From positions 1,061,055-1,125,054 of the forward strand of contig NZ_LT632435.1 of NCBI RefSeq assembly GCF_900119495.1: a DNA stretch of 64,000 nucleotides, given 5' to 3'. Origin of the DNA: Arcanobacterium urinimassiliense (GTDB lineage Bacteria; Actinomycetota; Actinomycetes; Actinomycetales; Actinomycetaceae). Position numbers and translations under genes: made by a program. Numbering within the stretch: position 1 is the stretch's first letter; every line of letters starts with the position of its first letter. Under the pieces are notes generated by a model that was given only the letters and a program-made list of their open reading frames with translations, was not told the origin of the DNA and made no database searches. Below, piece after piece: positions 53,463 to 63,716 of this stretch.

Positions 53463-54887
53463 ATGTTTGCTGACGTCTCCGGCGCCCTAGAGTTTATAAA
53501 AAAAGAAGATATCCAATTTTTGGATTTTCGTTTTTGTGATTTGCCGGGGGTAATGCAGCATTTTGCTATGCCGGCAACGGCAATATCGGAAACTGATTTA
53601 GCCGAAGGCCTCATGTTTGATGGCTCTTCTATACGCGGCTTCACCGAGATTCACGAATCTGATATGCGCTTAATACCTGATTTAGCCAGCGCCTACGTGG
53701 ATCCTTTCCGCAGCCATAAGACACTGATTATTAACTGCGCCGTGGTAGACCCCTTTACCGGAGAGCCTTATCGGCGTGATCCACGCACAGTAGCTGCCCG
53801 TGCCGAAGAATATCTCCGTTCTACTGGCATTGCCGATACCATCTATATCGGGGCCGAAGCCGAATTTTACGTATTTGACGAAGTGCGCTTCGAAGATTCC
53901 CCGCAGTGCGCCTTCTACTCTTTAGATTCCCGCGAAGGATGGTGGAATACCGGCAAAGCTGAAGCAGGCGGTAATTTAGGCTATAAGACGCGCATAAAGG
54001 GAGGGTATTTCCCCGTCCCACCCAATGACCAAATAGTGGATTTGCGCGATGAGATGACCGCCCTTTGCCAGCAGGCAGGCCTCCAGATTGAACGGGAACA
54101 TCACGAAGTGGGCACCGGCGGGCAGCACGAAATCAATTATCGCTTTAATACTTTGCAGGCAGCAGGCGACGATATGATGAAATTTAAGTACATCATCAAG
54201 AACACTGCCTTCACAAACGGAAAAACTGCCACCTTTATGCCAAAACCGCTCTATGGAGATAATGGCTCGGGAATGCACTGCCATCATTCTCTCTGGAAAG
54301 ATGGCAAACCGCTTTTCTACGATGAGCGCGGTTACGGCGGGCTTTCTGATTTAGCGCGGTGGTATATTGGCGGTCTTTTGCGCCACGCTCCTTCTCTGCT
54401 CGCATTCACTAATCCGTCTATTAATTCTTTCCACCGGCTCGTACCCGGATTTGAAGCACCAGTGAATCTGGTTTATTCCGCCCGCAACCGTTCTGCGTGT
54501 ATTCGTATTCCGGTGACGGGTAATTCTCCGAAGGCTAAGCGGGTCGAATATCGCACCCCAGATCCTTCTGCTAATCCCTACCTAGCCTTTGCTGCACAAT
54601 TAATGGCCGGGCTAGATGGTATCCGCAATCGAATTGAGCCGCCAGCTCCTATCGATAAGAATCTATACGAGCTTCCTCCGGAAAAGCATGCACTTATCGA
54701 GCAGTTACCGGAATCTTTGGAAGCAGCTCTGGAATGTTTGCGTGCCGATAATGATTACCTCACTGAGGGCGATGTATTCACCGACGATTTAATCGATACG
54801 TGGATTTCTTATAAGCGCGAAAATGAGATTGAGCCTTTGCGCCAGCGCCCACATCCCTACGAGTTCTCGCTCTATTACGATTTGTAA
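53463..54887 (+). CDS. glnA: Glutamine synthetase, type I-beta
   Basis: 474 residues. GS signatures: the beta-Grasp start [35 protein letters not shown], the ATP-binding [20 protein letters not shown], and the glutamate-site [11 protein letters not shown] probable adenylylation Tyr lies in [11 protein letters not shown], as in NLYDLPPEE of other type I-beta enzymes. It makes glutamine from glutamate and ammonia with ATP. The ATG at 53463 follows GAGGAG. A terminator follows at 54929. It belongs to the same cluster as glnE and glnA2 and is expected to be covalently regulated by GlnE. Confidence 0.96.
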   Translation: MFADVSGALEFIKKEDIQFLDFRFCDLPGVMQHFAMPATAISETDLAEGLMFDGSSIRGFTEIHESDMRLIPDLASAYVDPFRSHKTLIINCAVVDPFTGEPYRRDPRTVAARAEEYLRSTGIADTIYIGAEAEFYVFDEVRFEDSPQCAFYSLDSREGWWNTGKAEAGGNLGYKTRIKGGYFPVPPNDQIVDLRDEMTALCQQAGLQIEREHHEVGTGGQHEINYRFNTLQAAGDDMMKFKYIIKNTAFTNGKTATFMPKPLYGDNGSGMHCHHSLWKDGKPLFYDERGYGGLSDLARWYIGGLLRHAPSLLAFTNPSINSFHRLVPGFEAPVNLVYSARNRSACIRIPVTGNSPKAKRVEYRTPDPSANPYLAFAAQLMAGLDGIRNRIEPPAPIDKNLYELPPEKHALIEQLPESLEAALECLRADNDYLTEGDVFTDDLIDTWISYKRENEIEPLRQRPHPYEFSLYYDL

Positions 54888-54928
54888 GTATTAGCGCGGT
54901 TATTGCCCGCTATAGGAAAAATCTGAGC

Positions 54929-54967
54929 CCCGCTGTTGGAATAAATTTCTGGCAGCGGGTTTTATTT
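54929..54967 (+). terminator. glnA terminator
   Basis: CCCGCTG (54929-54935) pairs with CAGCGGG (54953-54959), followed by TTTTATTTT. A standard intrinsic terminator 42 bp after the glnA stop. Confidence 0.85.
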
Positions 54968-55032
54968 TCCCTGCGTCCCTCTTTCCCCCTATGCTCCCCT
55001 TCCCTACCTAAAAAAGCGAAACACCTCACAAA

Positions 55033-55071
55033 TTGAGTATATATACACACTTACGCATAATTATGTATATA
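55033..55071 (+). promoter_or_regulatory. Promoter and inverted repeat before the ABC transporter operon
   Basis: -35 TTGAGT (55033-55038) and -10 CATAAT (55056-55061) are 17 bp apart. Across it TATATACA (55040-55047) and TGTATATA (55064-55071) are complements. This could be an operator for a nitrogen or amino-acid regulator; the protein is unknown. ATG of the first gene is at 55107 with AAAGGAG. Confidence 0.45.
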
Positions 55072-55106
55072 GTAATAAATATCTTCAACAACTAAAGGAG
55101 CAAATC

Positions 55107-56018
55107 ATGCGCAAGACAGCAGCTATTCTTCTCGCCTCTGCCCTCGCCCTCTCTCTAGCAGCCTGTGGCGGCAGCGGCGATACAGATAAAAAAGATACAA
55201 ACGCCGGAGCGAATACCGAAGTACTCTCCACCGACCTCAGTGGAGTAAAGACTAATGACGAAATTGCCGCAATGGTACCGGATGCAGTGAAGGCAGACGG
55301 TAAATTGACCATCGGCGACAACGTATTCTATGCCCCCGCCGAGTTCTACGCCCCTGATGGGAAAACCGCCCAGGGCTACGATATCGATTTCGCAAAAGCC
55401 CTCGCGAAAGTGATGGGACTAGAAGCCGATATTCAGGATTCAGAATTCGATAGCATTATTGCCGGTATTGGTACCAAGTACGAAGTAGGTATTGCCAACT
55501 TTACAATTACTCCGGAGCGTCTCGAAGCAGTAAATATGGTGCAATACTTCTCCACCGGTTCCCTGTGGGGCGTTAAAGCCGGTAATCCAGATGGCTTCGA
55601 TCCGAAGAATCCCTGCGGAGCGGTAGTAGGCGTCCAGAAGGGCACTTTCCAGGATGAAACTATTGATGCGCTCAACGATAAATGCCCGAGCGACAAGAAG
55701 ATGCAGATTCAGCGCTACAGTGAAGAATCCGCAGTTACCATGGCAGTCGCCGGTGGAAAGTTGAAGGCCTTCTACGCGGACTCGGCCGTAGCCGAATACG
55801 CCGTCAAGACCAGCAATAAAGCGCTGGAAGTAGTAGGTGAACCTGACGATATGGCCGGTATTGGCGTAGCAATTTCCAAGAGCGATGAGCAGCTGACGAA
55901 AGCTATCCAAGCCGCTGTCCAGGATTTAATCAAGAATGGACACTTGGCCAATATCTTCAGCACCTGGGGAATTAAAGACGGTGTAGCCACTGAAGCTATA
56001 CTGAACCCCAAGAATTAA
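55107..56018 (+). CDS. ABC transporter substrate-binding lipoprotein (polar amino acid family)
   Basis: 303 residues. A lipoprotein signal (MRKTAAILLASALALSLAAC) with the Cys at 20 is followed by a linker and a periplasmic-binding family 3 (SBP_bac_3) domain: GKLTIGDNVFYAPAEFYAPD, GYDIDFAKALAKVMGLEADI, EVGIANFTITPERLEAV and VGVQKGTFQDETIDALNDKC. Family members bind polar amino acids such as glutamate or glutamine. The genes for permease and ATPase follow immediately. The location between glnA and glnE suggests glutamine or glutamate uptake, inferred from context only. Confidence 0.92.
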   Translation: MRKTAAILLASALALSLAACGGSGDTDKKDTNAGANTEVLSTDLSGVKTNDEIAAMVPDAVKADGKLTIGDNVFYAPAEFYAPDGKTAQGYDIDFAKALAKVMGLEADIQDSEFDSIIAGIGTKYEVGIANFTITPERLEAVNMVQYFSTGSLWGVKAGNPDGFDPKNPCGAVVGVQKGTFQDETIDALNDKCPSDKKMQIQRYSEESAVTMAVAGGKLKAFYADSAVAEYAVKTSNKALEVVGEPDDMAGIGVAISKSDEQLTKAIQAAVQDLIKNGHLANIFSTWGIKDGVATEAILNPKN

Positions 56019-56045
56019 TTTTAAATAATCAGTTTCGTTCCCGGT

Positions 56046-57056
56046 ATGGATATTATGCAAACGATAAAAGATTCTCCAGATATAGAGCATCCACAGCTTA
56101 TTAAGGCAGTGCCGGTGCGCCATTATGGCAGATGGTTCTCCGCTTTAATTGCGGGGGGAATAGCCGTAATGATTATAAATACGCTCATTACTAATCCGAA
56201 ATATGAATGGGGCGTAGTGCGGGAAGTGCTTTTCAAGCCGCAAATCTTAGAAGCTATCGCCTGGACACTCGCTCTCACCGTATTAGCGATGATACTCGGC
56301 ATTATTATGGCAGTAACTATGGCTATAATGCGCCGTTCGCTCAATCCGGTACTGCGGGCAGTAGCGACCGTGTATATCTGGTTCTTCCGGGGTACTCCTA
56401 TTTACACCCAGTTAATTTTCTGGGGTTTGATCGGAGTGCTATATGAATCGATTACCGTAGGTATTCCTTTTACCGGCATTAACTTCTTCAGCTTCTCCCC
56501 TTACGGAGTATTCGACAATATGCAGCACACTATGTTTGCTTGTGCGGTATTGGGCTTAGGCCTAAACGAAGGCGCTTATCTCTCGGAAATAGTGCGCTCT
56601 GGCTTAAACTCTGTAGACCCGGGGCAAGAAGAAGCCGCTAAGGCCTTGGGCATGAGTAATGGGCAAATTCTTCGGCGCATTATTCTCCCCCAAGCGATGC
56701 GGGTAATCATTCCTCCTACCGGGAACGAAACGATTTCCATGTTGAAAACTACGTCCTTAGTGACGGCGGTGCCTTTCACTTTGGAACTGACCTACGTAAC
56801 TAATGCGATGGGGCAATCTTCGTTCCGCCCCGTCCCCTATCTCTTGGTGGCCGCTATCTGGTACCTACTCATCACTTCGATTCTGATGGTAGGCCAACAC
56901 TATCTAGAGCAATACTTCGGAAAAGGTGCCAAAGAATTTGGCGGCGAAGAGCGGCATACCAAACGGCGCAAGAAGAAATTACGCCACTCGCGGCAATCCG
57001 CTATAAATGCCGCCCAAACCACCTCTGCTGACCCGTTTATCGAATACACACCTTAG
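56046..57056 (+). CDS. ABC transporter permease (polar amino acid type)
   Basis: 336 residues with an HisM/GlnP-type permease domain. Six or so membrane segments begin SALIAGGIAVMIINTLI and continue ILEAIAWTLALTVLAMILGI. The EAA loop is QEEAAKALGMSNGQILRRII, which contacts the ATPase. A long basic, polar C-terminal tail (about 290-336: RHTKRRKKKLRHSR) extends past the family norm. The ATG at 56046 or the one at 56055 may be used. The ATPase starts 10 bp after the stop, so the operon is tight. Confidence 0.92.
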   Translation: MDIMQTIKDSPDIEHPQLIKAVPVRHYGRWFSALIAGGIAVMIINTLITNPKYEWGVVREVLFKPQILEAIAWTLALTVLAMILGIIMAVTMAIMRRSLNPVLRAVATVYIWFFRGTPIYTQLIFWGLIGVLYESITVGIPFTGINFFSFSPYGVFDNMQHTMFACAVLGLGLNEGAYLSEIVRSGLNSVDPGQEEAAKALGMSNGQILRRIILPQAMRVIIPPTGNETISMLKTTSLVTAVPFTLELTYVTNAMGQSSFRPVPYLLVAAIWYLLITSILMVGQHYLEQYFGKGAKEFGGEERHTKRRKKKLRHSRQSAINAAQTTSADPFIEYTP

Positions 57057-57065
57057 GATGTACAA

Positions 57066-57842
57066 ATGACTTCTGAAAATAGCGATTTGATGGTCTCCGT
57101 ACAGGGAGTACACAAATTCTTTGCCGAGCTGCACGTACTAAAGGGAGTGTCTTTTTCGGTAGCAAAAAGCAGCGTAACAGCAATTTTAGGACCCTCTGGA
57201 TCTGGTAAATCCACGATGCTGCGCTGCATTAATCAGCTCGAGAAAATTCAAGCTGGGCGGATATACGTACAAGATGAATTGCTCGGATACCAAGAAAAAA
57301 ACGGTAAGCTTTACGAACTTTCCGATAAAGATATTGCTCGCCAACGTGCTCGCATCGGCATGGTCTTTCAGCGCTTCAATCTCTTTCCGCATATGACGGC
57401 TTTGGAAAACGTAATCGAAGCCCCGATTCACGTGCTGAAAAAAGATGAAAAGGCAGCGCACAAAGAAGGCTTAGAGCTATTAGAACGAGTGGGCTTAAGC
57501 GACCGCGCACAGCATTATCCAGCTGAACTTTCCGGTGGCCAACAGCAACGAGTAGCCATTGCCCGCGCTTTAGCTATGAATCCAGAACTAATGCTTTTTG
57601 ATGAGCCTACTTCTGCTCTCGATCCGGAATTGGTGGGAGAAGTGCTCGCCGTCATGAAACAGCTAGCGCAGGATGGCATTACGATGATCGTGGTAACGCA
57701 CGAGATTGGCTTTGCGCGCGAAGTATCCGATCAAGTAATTCTGATGGACGAAGGGCGCATAATCGAAAATAATATCCCGAGCGAGATATTTGAGAATCCG
57801 CAGCACCCACGGACGAAAGAGTTTCTCTCAAAAGTACTCTAA
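57066..57842 (+). CDS. ABC transporter ATP-binding protein (polar amino acid type)
   Basis: 258 residues. Walker [11 protein letters not shown]-loop [15 protein letters not shown] signature [16 protein letters not shown], Walker [15 protein letters not shown] and the H-loop VTHEIGFA. This is the GlnQ/HisP group. It completes the three-gene amino-acid importer, ATP-coupled. It ends 5 bp before the stop of the convergent glnE; no room for a terminator exists on the glnE side. Confidence 0.95.
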   Translation: MTSENSDLMVSVQGVHKFFAELHVLKGVSFSVAKSSVTAILGPSGSGKSTMLRCINQLEKIQAGRIYVQDELLGYQEKNGKLYELSDKDIARQRARIGMVFQRFNLFPHMTALENVIEAPIHVLKKDEKAAHKEGLELLERVGLSDRAQHYPAELSGGQQQRVAIARALAMNPELMLFDEPTSALDPELVGEVLAVMKQLAQDGITMIVVTHEIGFAREVSDQVILMDEGRIIENNIPSEIFENPQHPRTKEFLSKVL

Positions 57843-57846
57843 AACT

Positions 57847-60800
57847 CTAGGGCGTATCTCCGTAGAAGATATTTTCCACTACGGCGCGAGCTCGGCGGGC
57901 GCGGCGCAGGTAATCTTCTTCCACATTGTGCCGGCGCCCCGGCGGATAGCCAAAAAGCGCTCCTAGCACAGCTACTTGTTCGCTTGCTGCAGGCAATACG
58001 TCCACTTTTATGCTCTGGAGACGCCCGGTACCCAGTGCATTAAAATTGCGGATTTGGGAGGCGTAAACCCACGCTTCGCGCAGCTCTTTAGCTTCCTGTG
58101 CGGATAGTAATCCGCATTTAGCTGCCGCAGCTAATGCCGCTAAAGTTTGGGGAGTGCGCAAAAGTGGGTATTTTCCCGCCTGCTCTAGCTGCAGCAATTG
58201 AATACACCACTCCACATCTGCCAAGCCGCCGCGCCCGAGCTTTACGTGCCGGCTTGGAGCTATTCCGCGCGGCATCCGTTCCTTCTCTACCCGTGCCTTT
58301 ATTCGGCGAATATCGCGTATCTCTCCCGCCGTAATTCCCTGCGGAGGATAGCGCAAATCCTCAATAAGCAAGAGAAATTTTTCTCCGAGATCGTAATCTC
58401 CACAGCAAAACCGCGCCCGCAGCAAGGCTTGTTTTTCCCAAGTCTCTATCCAATGCTGATAATAGTGGCGGCAACTCTCTAAACTGCGCGAAAGTGGACC
58501 ATTTTTCCCTTCCGGGCGTAAATCAGTATCAACTACCAGCGGCGGTTCCACATCAGAGCATTGCAGTAAAGTAATAATATTTTTTGCCCAGCTAATAGCA
58601 AAACTATCTGCAAAATCAACATTTATAGCTGCATTTTTCCGTGGCCGATGCACAAATATGAGATCGGCATCAGATGCATAGCTAAGTTCTTTACCGCCAA
58701 AACGCCCCATAGCAATGACTGCGAGATCAGCCGGTACCTCTTCCTGCTCCTGCTCAGTGAGCGTCTTAATTTTTGCCGCCCGGAACGCCGCTTCTAAAGT
58801 AATATCACCCGCCGTAGAAATAGCGCCCTGTACCTGCTCTAAACTGAGCATATCCAGCACCTGCGCCAAAGCCGTGCGCAGTAATTCCCGCCGGCGTAAA
58901 TAGCGCCCTGCCCGCGCCAAATCTTGCGGAGAACTCGCCCGCTCCCCCATAGAATCTAATTCGCGGCGCAATTCAGCGGTACTGCGCGGAGTAAGTTGAC
59001 TATCTTCATCTAGCCACGAAATAGCTTCTGCTAAAGCTGGTAATTCCCGCGCAATATAACGCGAGGAAGAAAGCACACGCGCCAATCTTTCTGCTGCCGC
59101 TCCTGAATCGCGCAAAGTGCGCATATACCAAGAAGTTGCCCCTAATTCTTCTGAGACTATCCGAAATGCTTGTAAGCCTTGATCTGGATCGGGGCCTTGC
59201 GCAAACCAACCAATCATTACCGGCAGAAGTTGCTTTTGAATCGCAGCTGTCCGCGAAATTCCCGCCGTGAGGGCTTCGATATGCTGCAAAGCGCTTATTG
59301 GATCTCGATACCCAATCGCCGCTAAGCGAGCTTGAGCTGCCTCTGGCTGGAGAGACACATCATCTACCGAAAGTTTGGCAGTTTCAGGTAAAAGCGGACG
59401 GTAATAAATTTCTAAATGTAGCTTGCGCACTTCCGCTCGTACCCGCTGCCAATAGGAAACTAAATCTTCTTCAGTGCGAAATCCACTTCCCGAAATAGAA
59501 CGAGCTAAGCGGCGCAGTTCTTCACTATCTTCCGGCAGTACTTGGCAACGGCGAAAACGCTGTAATTGCAGACGATGCTCCAGGGTACGTAAAAATTTAT
59601 AATCCTCGCGCAGCCGCTCTGCCGCTCGGCGGGAAATATATCCACCGTTACTCAAGGCGGTAATTGCTTCTAGGGTGCCAGCTGCCCGCAATGTAGTATC
59701 TGCCCGCCCGTGCACCAGTTGTAGAAGCTGTACTGTGAATTCCACATCGCGCAGACCACCTGCTCCTAATTTTATTTGCCGCGGCGCATCTTTGGCAGGT
59801 ACCAGAGATTCAACTCGGCGGCGCATTGCCTGGGTATCAGCCACAAAACTACTGCGCTCTGCCGCTCGCCAAACTAATGCCGCCAATGCTTGCACATACT
59901 GGGTACCGAGCTCTTTATCACCAGCCACTGGGCGCGCTTTAATATGAGCTTGAAATTCCCAGCTTTCTGCCCATTCGTTGTAATACCGAAGGCACGATTC
60001 AAGAGTGCGTACCAGCGGCCCTTCTTTGCCTTCCGGCCGGAGATTCGCATCAATTTTCCACAGCGCCGGCACCGCTCCGGGCGCACCCACTACTCTCGCT
60101 ACTATCTGCGCTAAAGCAGTAGCTTTTTCCAGCATTGCCGCTTCCGATAATTCCGGATTTAAACTACGCGCCACATATATTACATCCACATCGGAAATAT
60201 AATTAAGCTCTTCTCCCCCTAATTTACCCATCGCAATAATAGCCAAACCGACTTCACTACTCTCCGGCACAGCCCGCTGGGCAATAGCGAGAGCTCCACC
60301 TAAGGCGGCCTCTACTAGAGCCGATATCTCTTTACCCACCTCTGGCATACCTGCAGTAGCTTCTACTTGCGTCAAATCAGCGGCCGCAATTTGCATAATT
60401 CTCTGCCAATAGTAATTGCGTAATACTTCTACCGCAGCCGCATAATCAAAATTTATATCCGCAGCTAAATAAGGGGTTAATAGCTCTAATAAACGCGTTT
60501 TTTCCGGAGCGCAGAGAAATATTTCTACTTCGCAGGGCTGGGCTATAAGCCGATTACTGAGCGCACTCGACAATCCCAATATAGCGAAAAGTTTCCGGCT
60601 AGCTACCGCATCAGCCAACACTTTTGCAAAAATTTGGCTAACTTCTGCTCCTGCACTTTCCACTGCGCTGGCAAGACGCACATATTCCAGCAATGCTTGA
60701 TTCGGATCGGCGCAATGGCGCAATTGCTCGATAAGCCAATTCTTATCCACATTTTCTAGAATCGGATCTGCTAGCAATTCCAAAGCGTGCTGCGGATGTA

Positions 60801-60849
60801 AGAAACCAGCTTTTGCTAGCATCCCCTGCTCGCTCTGTGCCCGCGTCAT
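57847..60849 (-). CDS. glnE: Bifunctional glutamine synthetase adenylyltransferase/deadenylase
   Basis: 1000 residues in two halves, each with a nucleotidyltransferase and helical domain. The active sites are GKLGGEELNYISDVDVIYVA (Asp 220 and Asp 222) and GRFGGKELSYASDADLIFVH in the second half. Each has GKEGPLVRTLESCLRYY-type continuation. The enzyme adds and removes AMP on glutamine synthetase Tyr. The length is close to Rv2221c (994). It lies next to glnA2, convergent with the ABC transporter. The ATG start is at 60849. Confidence 0.95.
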   Translation of the reverse strand: MTRAQSEQGMLAKAGFLHPQHALELLADPILENVDKNWLIEQLRHCADPNQALLEYVRLASAVESAGAEVSQIFAKVLADAVASRKLFAILGLSSALSNRLIAQPCEVEIFLCAPEKTRLLELLTPYLAADINFDYAAAVEVLRNYYWQRIMQIAAADLTQVEATAGMPEVGKEISALVEAALGGALAIAQRAVPESSEVGLAIIAMGKLGGEELNYISDVDVIYVARSLNPELSEAAMLEKATALAQIVARVVGAPGAVPALWKIDANLRPEGKEGPLVRTLESCLRYYNEWAESWEFQAHIKARPVAGDKELGTQYVQALAALVWRAAERSSFVADTQAMRRRVESLVPAKDAPRQIKLGAGGLRDVEFTVQLLQLVHGRADTTLRAAGTLEAITALSNGGYISRRAAERLREDYKFLRTLEHRLQLQRFRRCQVLPEDSEELRRLARSISGSGFRTEEDLVSYWQRVRAEVRKLHLEIYYRPLLPETAKLSVDDVSLQPEAAQARLAAIGYRDPISALQHIEALTAGISRTAAIQKQLLPVMIGWFAQGPDPDQGLQAFRIVSEELGATSWYMRTLRDSGAAAERLARVLSSSRYIARELPALAEAISWLDEDSQLTPRSTAELRRELDSMGERASSPQDLARAGRYLRRRELLRTALAQVLDMLSLEQVQGAISTAGDITLEAAFRAAKIKTLTEQEQEEVPADLAVIAMGRFGGKELSYASDADLIFVHRPRKNAAINVDFADSFAISWAKNIITLLQCSDVEPPLVVDTDLRPEGKNGPLSRSLESCRHYYQHWIETWEKQALLRARFCCGDYDLGEKFLLLIEDLRYPPQGITAGEIRDIRRIKARVEKERMPRGIAPSRHVKLGRGGLADVEWCIQLLQLEQAGKYPLLRTPQTLAALAAAAKCGLLSAQEAKELREAWVYASQIRNFNALGTGRLQSIKVDVLPAASEQVAVLGALFGYPPGRRHNVEEDYLRRARRARAVVENIFYGDTP

Positions 60850-60911
60850 TTAATTACCCCTTTTTCTCTCGCTACCCTGAATACTTCACCTGCAGCGGCA
60901 AATTTTCTCTC

Positions 60912-62249
60912 CTAGAAACCACCCAGAAATTTTTTCCGTTCAAAAGGGGTCACTTGGTAGCGATAAGTTTCCCACTCTTGGCGCTTATTCCGTAAAAAGT
61001 ACTCGAAGGCATCTTCGCCAAGAGTGCGCGCCACCAATTCTGATTTTTCCATTTCTCGCAGCGCATCGTGCAGAGAAGTAGGCAGTGAAGAAATATCTAG
61101 TATTTGCCGCTCTCGCTCGGTGAGGGCAGCTACGTCAGTATCTACTGCTTCGGGCAGTTCATAATCATTTTCTATGCCCGCTAAGCCCGCATTAAGAATT
61201 ACTGCATAAGCTAAATAAGGATTAGCTGCCGAATCTAAGGCTCGATATTCGAGGCGAGCAGAGCGAGAATCTTCAGAATGTAGAGTCGGGATGCGAATTA
61301 AAGCCGATTGATTATTCTTTCCCCAAGCTATGTGAGAGGGAGCTTCAAATCCTGCCCAAAGCCGCTTATAGGAATTTACGTGTTGATTCGTAATAGCAGT
61401 AATTTCCCGCGCGTGGTGGAGCAGACCCGCTAAAAATTTCCGCCCGGTAAGAGAGAGTCCCGATTCTTCTGCCGGCGCAAAGAAAGCATTGCGGTCCCCT
61501 TCGAAGAGAGAAAAATGCGTATGCATTCCACTTCCAGGATATTCGATTATAGGTTTCGGCATAAAGGAAGCCTGCACCCCTTGTTGTAATGCCACTTGGT
61601 CTATTACCACGCGGAAAGTCATTACGTCGTCTGCCATGGCCAGGGCATCTGCCACCCGTAGATCTATCTCGTTTTGCCCCGGGCCAGCTTCGTGATGGGA
61701 AAATTCTACCGATATACCGATATCTTCTAGAGTTTTCACTGCTTTGGAGCGGAAATCTCGCGCCAAAGACCGCGATATATTATCGAAATAAGCACCGTTA
61801 TCGATAGGCGTAGGCACCACAGCTGGGTCATTTTCCGGATGGAAAAGATAGAATTCGATTTCAGGATGAGCATAGAAAGTAAATCCTAAATCAGCCGCAT
61901 GCTTCAGAGCGCGTTTTAATACCGCACGTGGATCGGAGTGCGCCGGCTCCCCATCCGGAGTGAAAATATCACAGAAGATTCGCCCGGTAATTTCTCCTGA
62001 TTCGTACCAGGGCAGAATCCGGAAAGTAGAAGCATCTGGGCGCATAAGCATATCTGATTCGTATACCCGCGCTAAACCTTGCACGGCAGATCCATCGAAA
62101 CCGATTCCGTTCTGAAAAGCGGATTCTAATTCGGCGGGGGCAATTGCTACTGATTTAAGCGTACCTGCTACGTCGGTAAACCAAAGTCTAATGAAGCGAA
62201 TATCCTCTTCGGCTACCCGGCGTAATACGTATTCTTGCTGTTTATCCAT
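60912..62249 (-). CDS. glnA2: Glutamine synthetase-like protein, type GlnA2
   Basis: 445 residues of the GS family, shorter than GlnA. Segments: RFIRLWFTDVAGTLKSVAIA, IGFDGSAVQGLARVYESDM, FMPKPIIEYPGSGMHTHFSL, NQSALIRIPTLHSEDSRSAR and SAANPYLAYAVILNAGLAGI. The adenylylation site NLYDLPPEE is absent. In Mycobacterium this is Rv2222c; in Streptomyces related GlnA2-4 proteins act as gamma-glutamyl-polyamine synthetases, so the true substrate is open. It is leftward, upstream of glnE by 62 bp and probably in its operon. Divergent from map by 101 bp. Confidence 0.93.
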   Translation of the reverse strand: MDKQQEYVLRRVAEEDIRFIRLWFTDVAGTLKSVAIAPAELESAFQNGIGFDGSAVQGLARVYESDMLMRPDASTFRILPWYESGEITGRIFCDIFTPDGEPAHSDPRAVLKRALKHAADLGFTFYAHPEIEFYLFHPENDPAVVPTPIDNGAYFDNISRSLARDFRSKAVKTLEDIGISVEFSHHEAGPGQNEIDLRVADALAMADDVMTFRVVIDQVALQQGVQASFMPKPIIEYPGSGMHTHFSLFEGDRNAFFAPAEESGLSLTGRKFLAGLLHHAREITAITNQHVNSYKRLWAGFEAPSHIAWGKNNQSALIRIPTLHSEDSRSARLEYRALDSAANPYLAYAVILNAGLAGIENDYELPEAVDTDVAALTERERQILDISSLPTSLHDALREMEKSELVARTLGEDAFEYFLRNKRQEWETYRYQVTPFERKKFLGGF

Positions 62250-62350
62250 GACCCTTCTTTCTTTCCTTATATATATTCTGCCGTAGACAGAGTAGATTTG
62301 GGGTAGGAAACGAAAAATACCGATTCTAAATAAGTGAAAAAGAGGAAAAT

Positions 62351-63253
62351 ATGCAAAGCACAGCTCCGGTAGGAAATATTAAAGCAGGAAAAGTTTCACC
62401 GGGACGGCATGTGCCAAATAAAATTCCCCGCCCTGAGTATCTCTATCACAGCGGACCCGAACGAGTGACGGCTTCTGATGTAAAGAGCAGCGAAACAATA
62501 GAAAAAATTCGCATAGCTGGGCAAATTGCAGCGGATGCACTCTACACCGCCGGAGCGGCAGTAGCTCCCGGAGTCACTACCGATACTTTAGATAAAATTG
62601 CCCACGAATATATGTGTGATCATGGCGCTTACCCCTCCTGCCTAGAATACATGGGATTTAAAAAATCGATTTGCACTTCGGTAAATGAAGTAATTTGCCA
62701 TGGAGTTCCCGATTCCCGGCCTCTCCAAGAAGGCGATATTGTGAATTTAGATGTCACTGCCTATATTCACGGTGTGCACGGGGATACAAATGCAATGTTT
62801 TATGCCGGAGAGGTAGACGAAGAATCCCGCTTGCTTTGCGAACGCACCTATACGGCTATGATGCGCGGAATTAAAGCAGCTAAACCCGGGCGGCGTATCA
62901 ATGTGATTGGGCGAGTAATCGAATCCTATGCGAAGCGTTTTGGCTACGGAGTGGTGGAAGATTTTACTGGCCACGGCGTGGGAGAAGCTTTTCATTCCGG
63001 TTTAATCGTGCCCCATTACGATGCGGCACCACTTTATGACGATTTAATAGAAGAAGGAATGGTATTTACTATTGAGCCAATGCTTACGCTCGGCGATATC
63101 GCCTGGGAGCAGTGGGATGACGGCTGGACAGTCCTCACCAAAGACCATAAACGAACGGCACAGTGGGAGCATACTATTGTGATTGGTAGTGCCGGAGCAG
63201 AAATTCTCACCTTACCTACGCAAAATCAGCGGAGCGCGGCACAAGGAGCGTAG
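62351..63253 (+). CDS. map: Type I methionine aminopeptidase
   Basis: 300 residues. Metal ligands in order: [20 protein letters not shown] (two Asp), [11 protein letters not shown] (His), [10 protein letters not shown] (Glu) and QWEHTIVI (Glu). The N-terminal 55 residues with the SH3-binding-like [13 protein letters not shown] match the type Ic actinomycete MapB. It removes the initiator Met from new proteins. The ATG at 62351 follows AGAGGAAA. The map–rnpB order is convergent: rnpB is transcribed leftward towards it. Confidence 0.96.
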   Translation: MQSTAPVGNIKAGKVSPGRHVPNKIPRPEYLYHSGPERVTASDVKSSETIEKIRIAGQIAADALYTAGAAVAPGVTTDTLDKIAHEYMCDHGAYPSCLEYMGFKKSICTSVNEVICHGVPDSRPLQEGDIVNLDVTAYIHGVHGDTNAMFYAGEVDEESRLLCERTYTAMMRGIKAAKPGRRINVIGRVIESYAKRFGYGVVEDFTGHGVGEAFHSGLIVPHYDAAPLYDDLIEEGMVFTIEPMLTLGDIAWEQWDDGWTVLTKDHKRTAQWEHTIVIGSAGAEILTLPTQNQRSAAQGA

Positions 63254-63272
63254 CGTGGATAAGAGAGTATAG

Positions 63273-63620
63273 CGGAATGAGCTGCTCGATACGCCGGGTT
63301 CTGTGCCGCTTAAAGCGGCGGCGGCCATCCATCTAGGCGAGCCGTTACCGACTCGCTCCAGCGATCTACCCGTATGCTCAGCGGGATACCTCATTGCACA
63401 CTGCTTGATCTTGCTCCCAGCGGGGTTTACCATGCCGACACTGTCACCAATGTCGCGGTGAGCTCTTACCTCGCCTTTTCACCCTTACCTTGCGGCGGTT
63501 TATTTTCTGTGGCACTTTCCTGCGGGTCGCCCCGAGTGGGTGTTACCCACCGCCGTTCCCTGTGGAGCCCGGACGTTCCTCGAATATCTCTACTCGCGAC
63601 CGCCTGAACAGCTCATTCCG
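63273..63620 (-). ncRNA. rnpB: RNase P RNA (class A)
   Basis: About 348 nt on the minus strand with conserved blocks of bacterial class A RNase P RNA: near the 5' end GAGGAACGTCCGGGCTCC, the AGGGTGAAAAGGCGAGGTAAG region, and near the 3' end ACAGAACCCGGCGTATCGA. The ends CGGAATGAGCTG at both termini pair to form P1. It is the catalytic RNA that trims tRNA 5' ends. A -10-like TAGACT lies at 63628-63633, seven bases upstream of the 5' end. Boundaries are approximate to a few bases. Confidence 0.95.
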
Positions 63621-63716
63621 TGGGTCTAGTCTACGCAGATTATTTTCTACTCGCTAGCGCTATGGAAAAATTTTGCGTCACTTATTTACTCGCAGCACCT
63701 ATTACTGCGTCACTTA

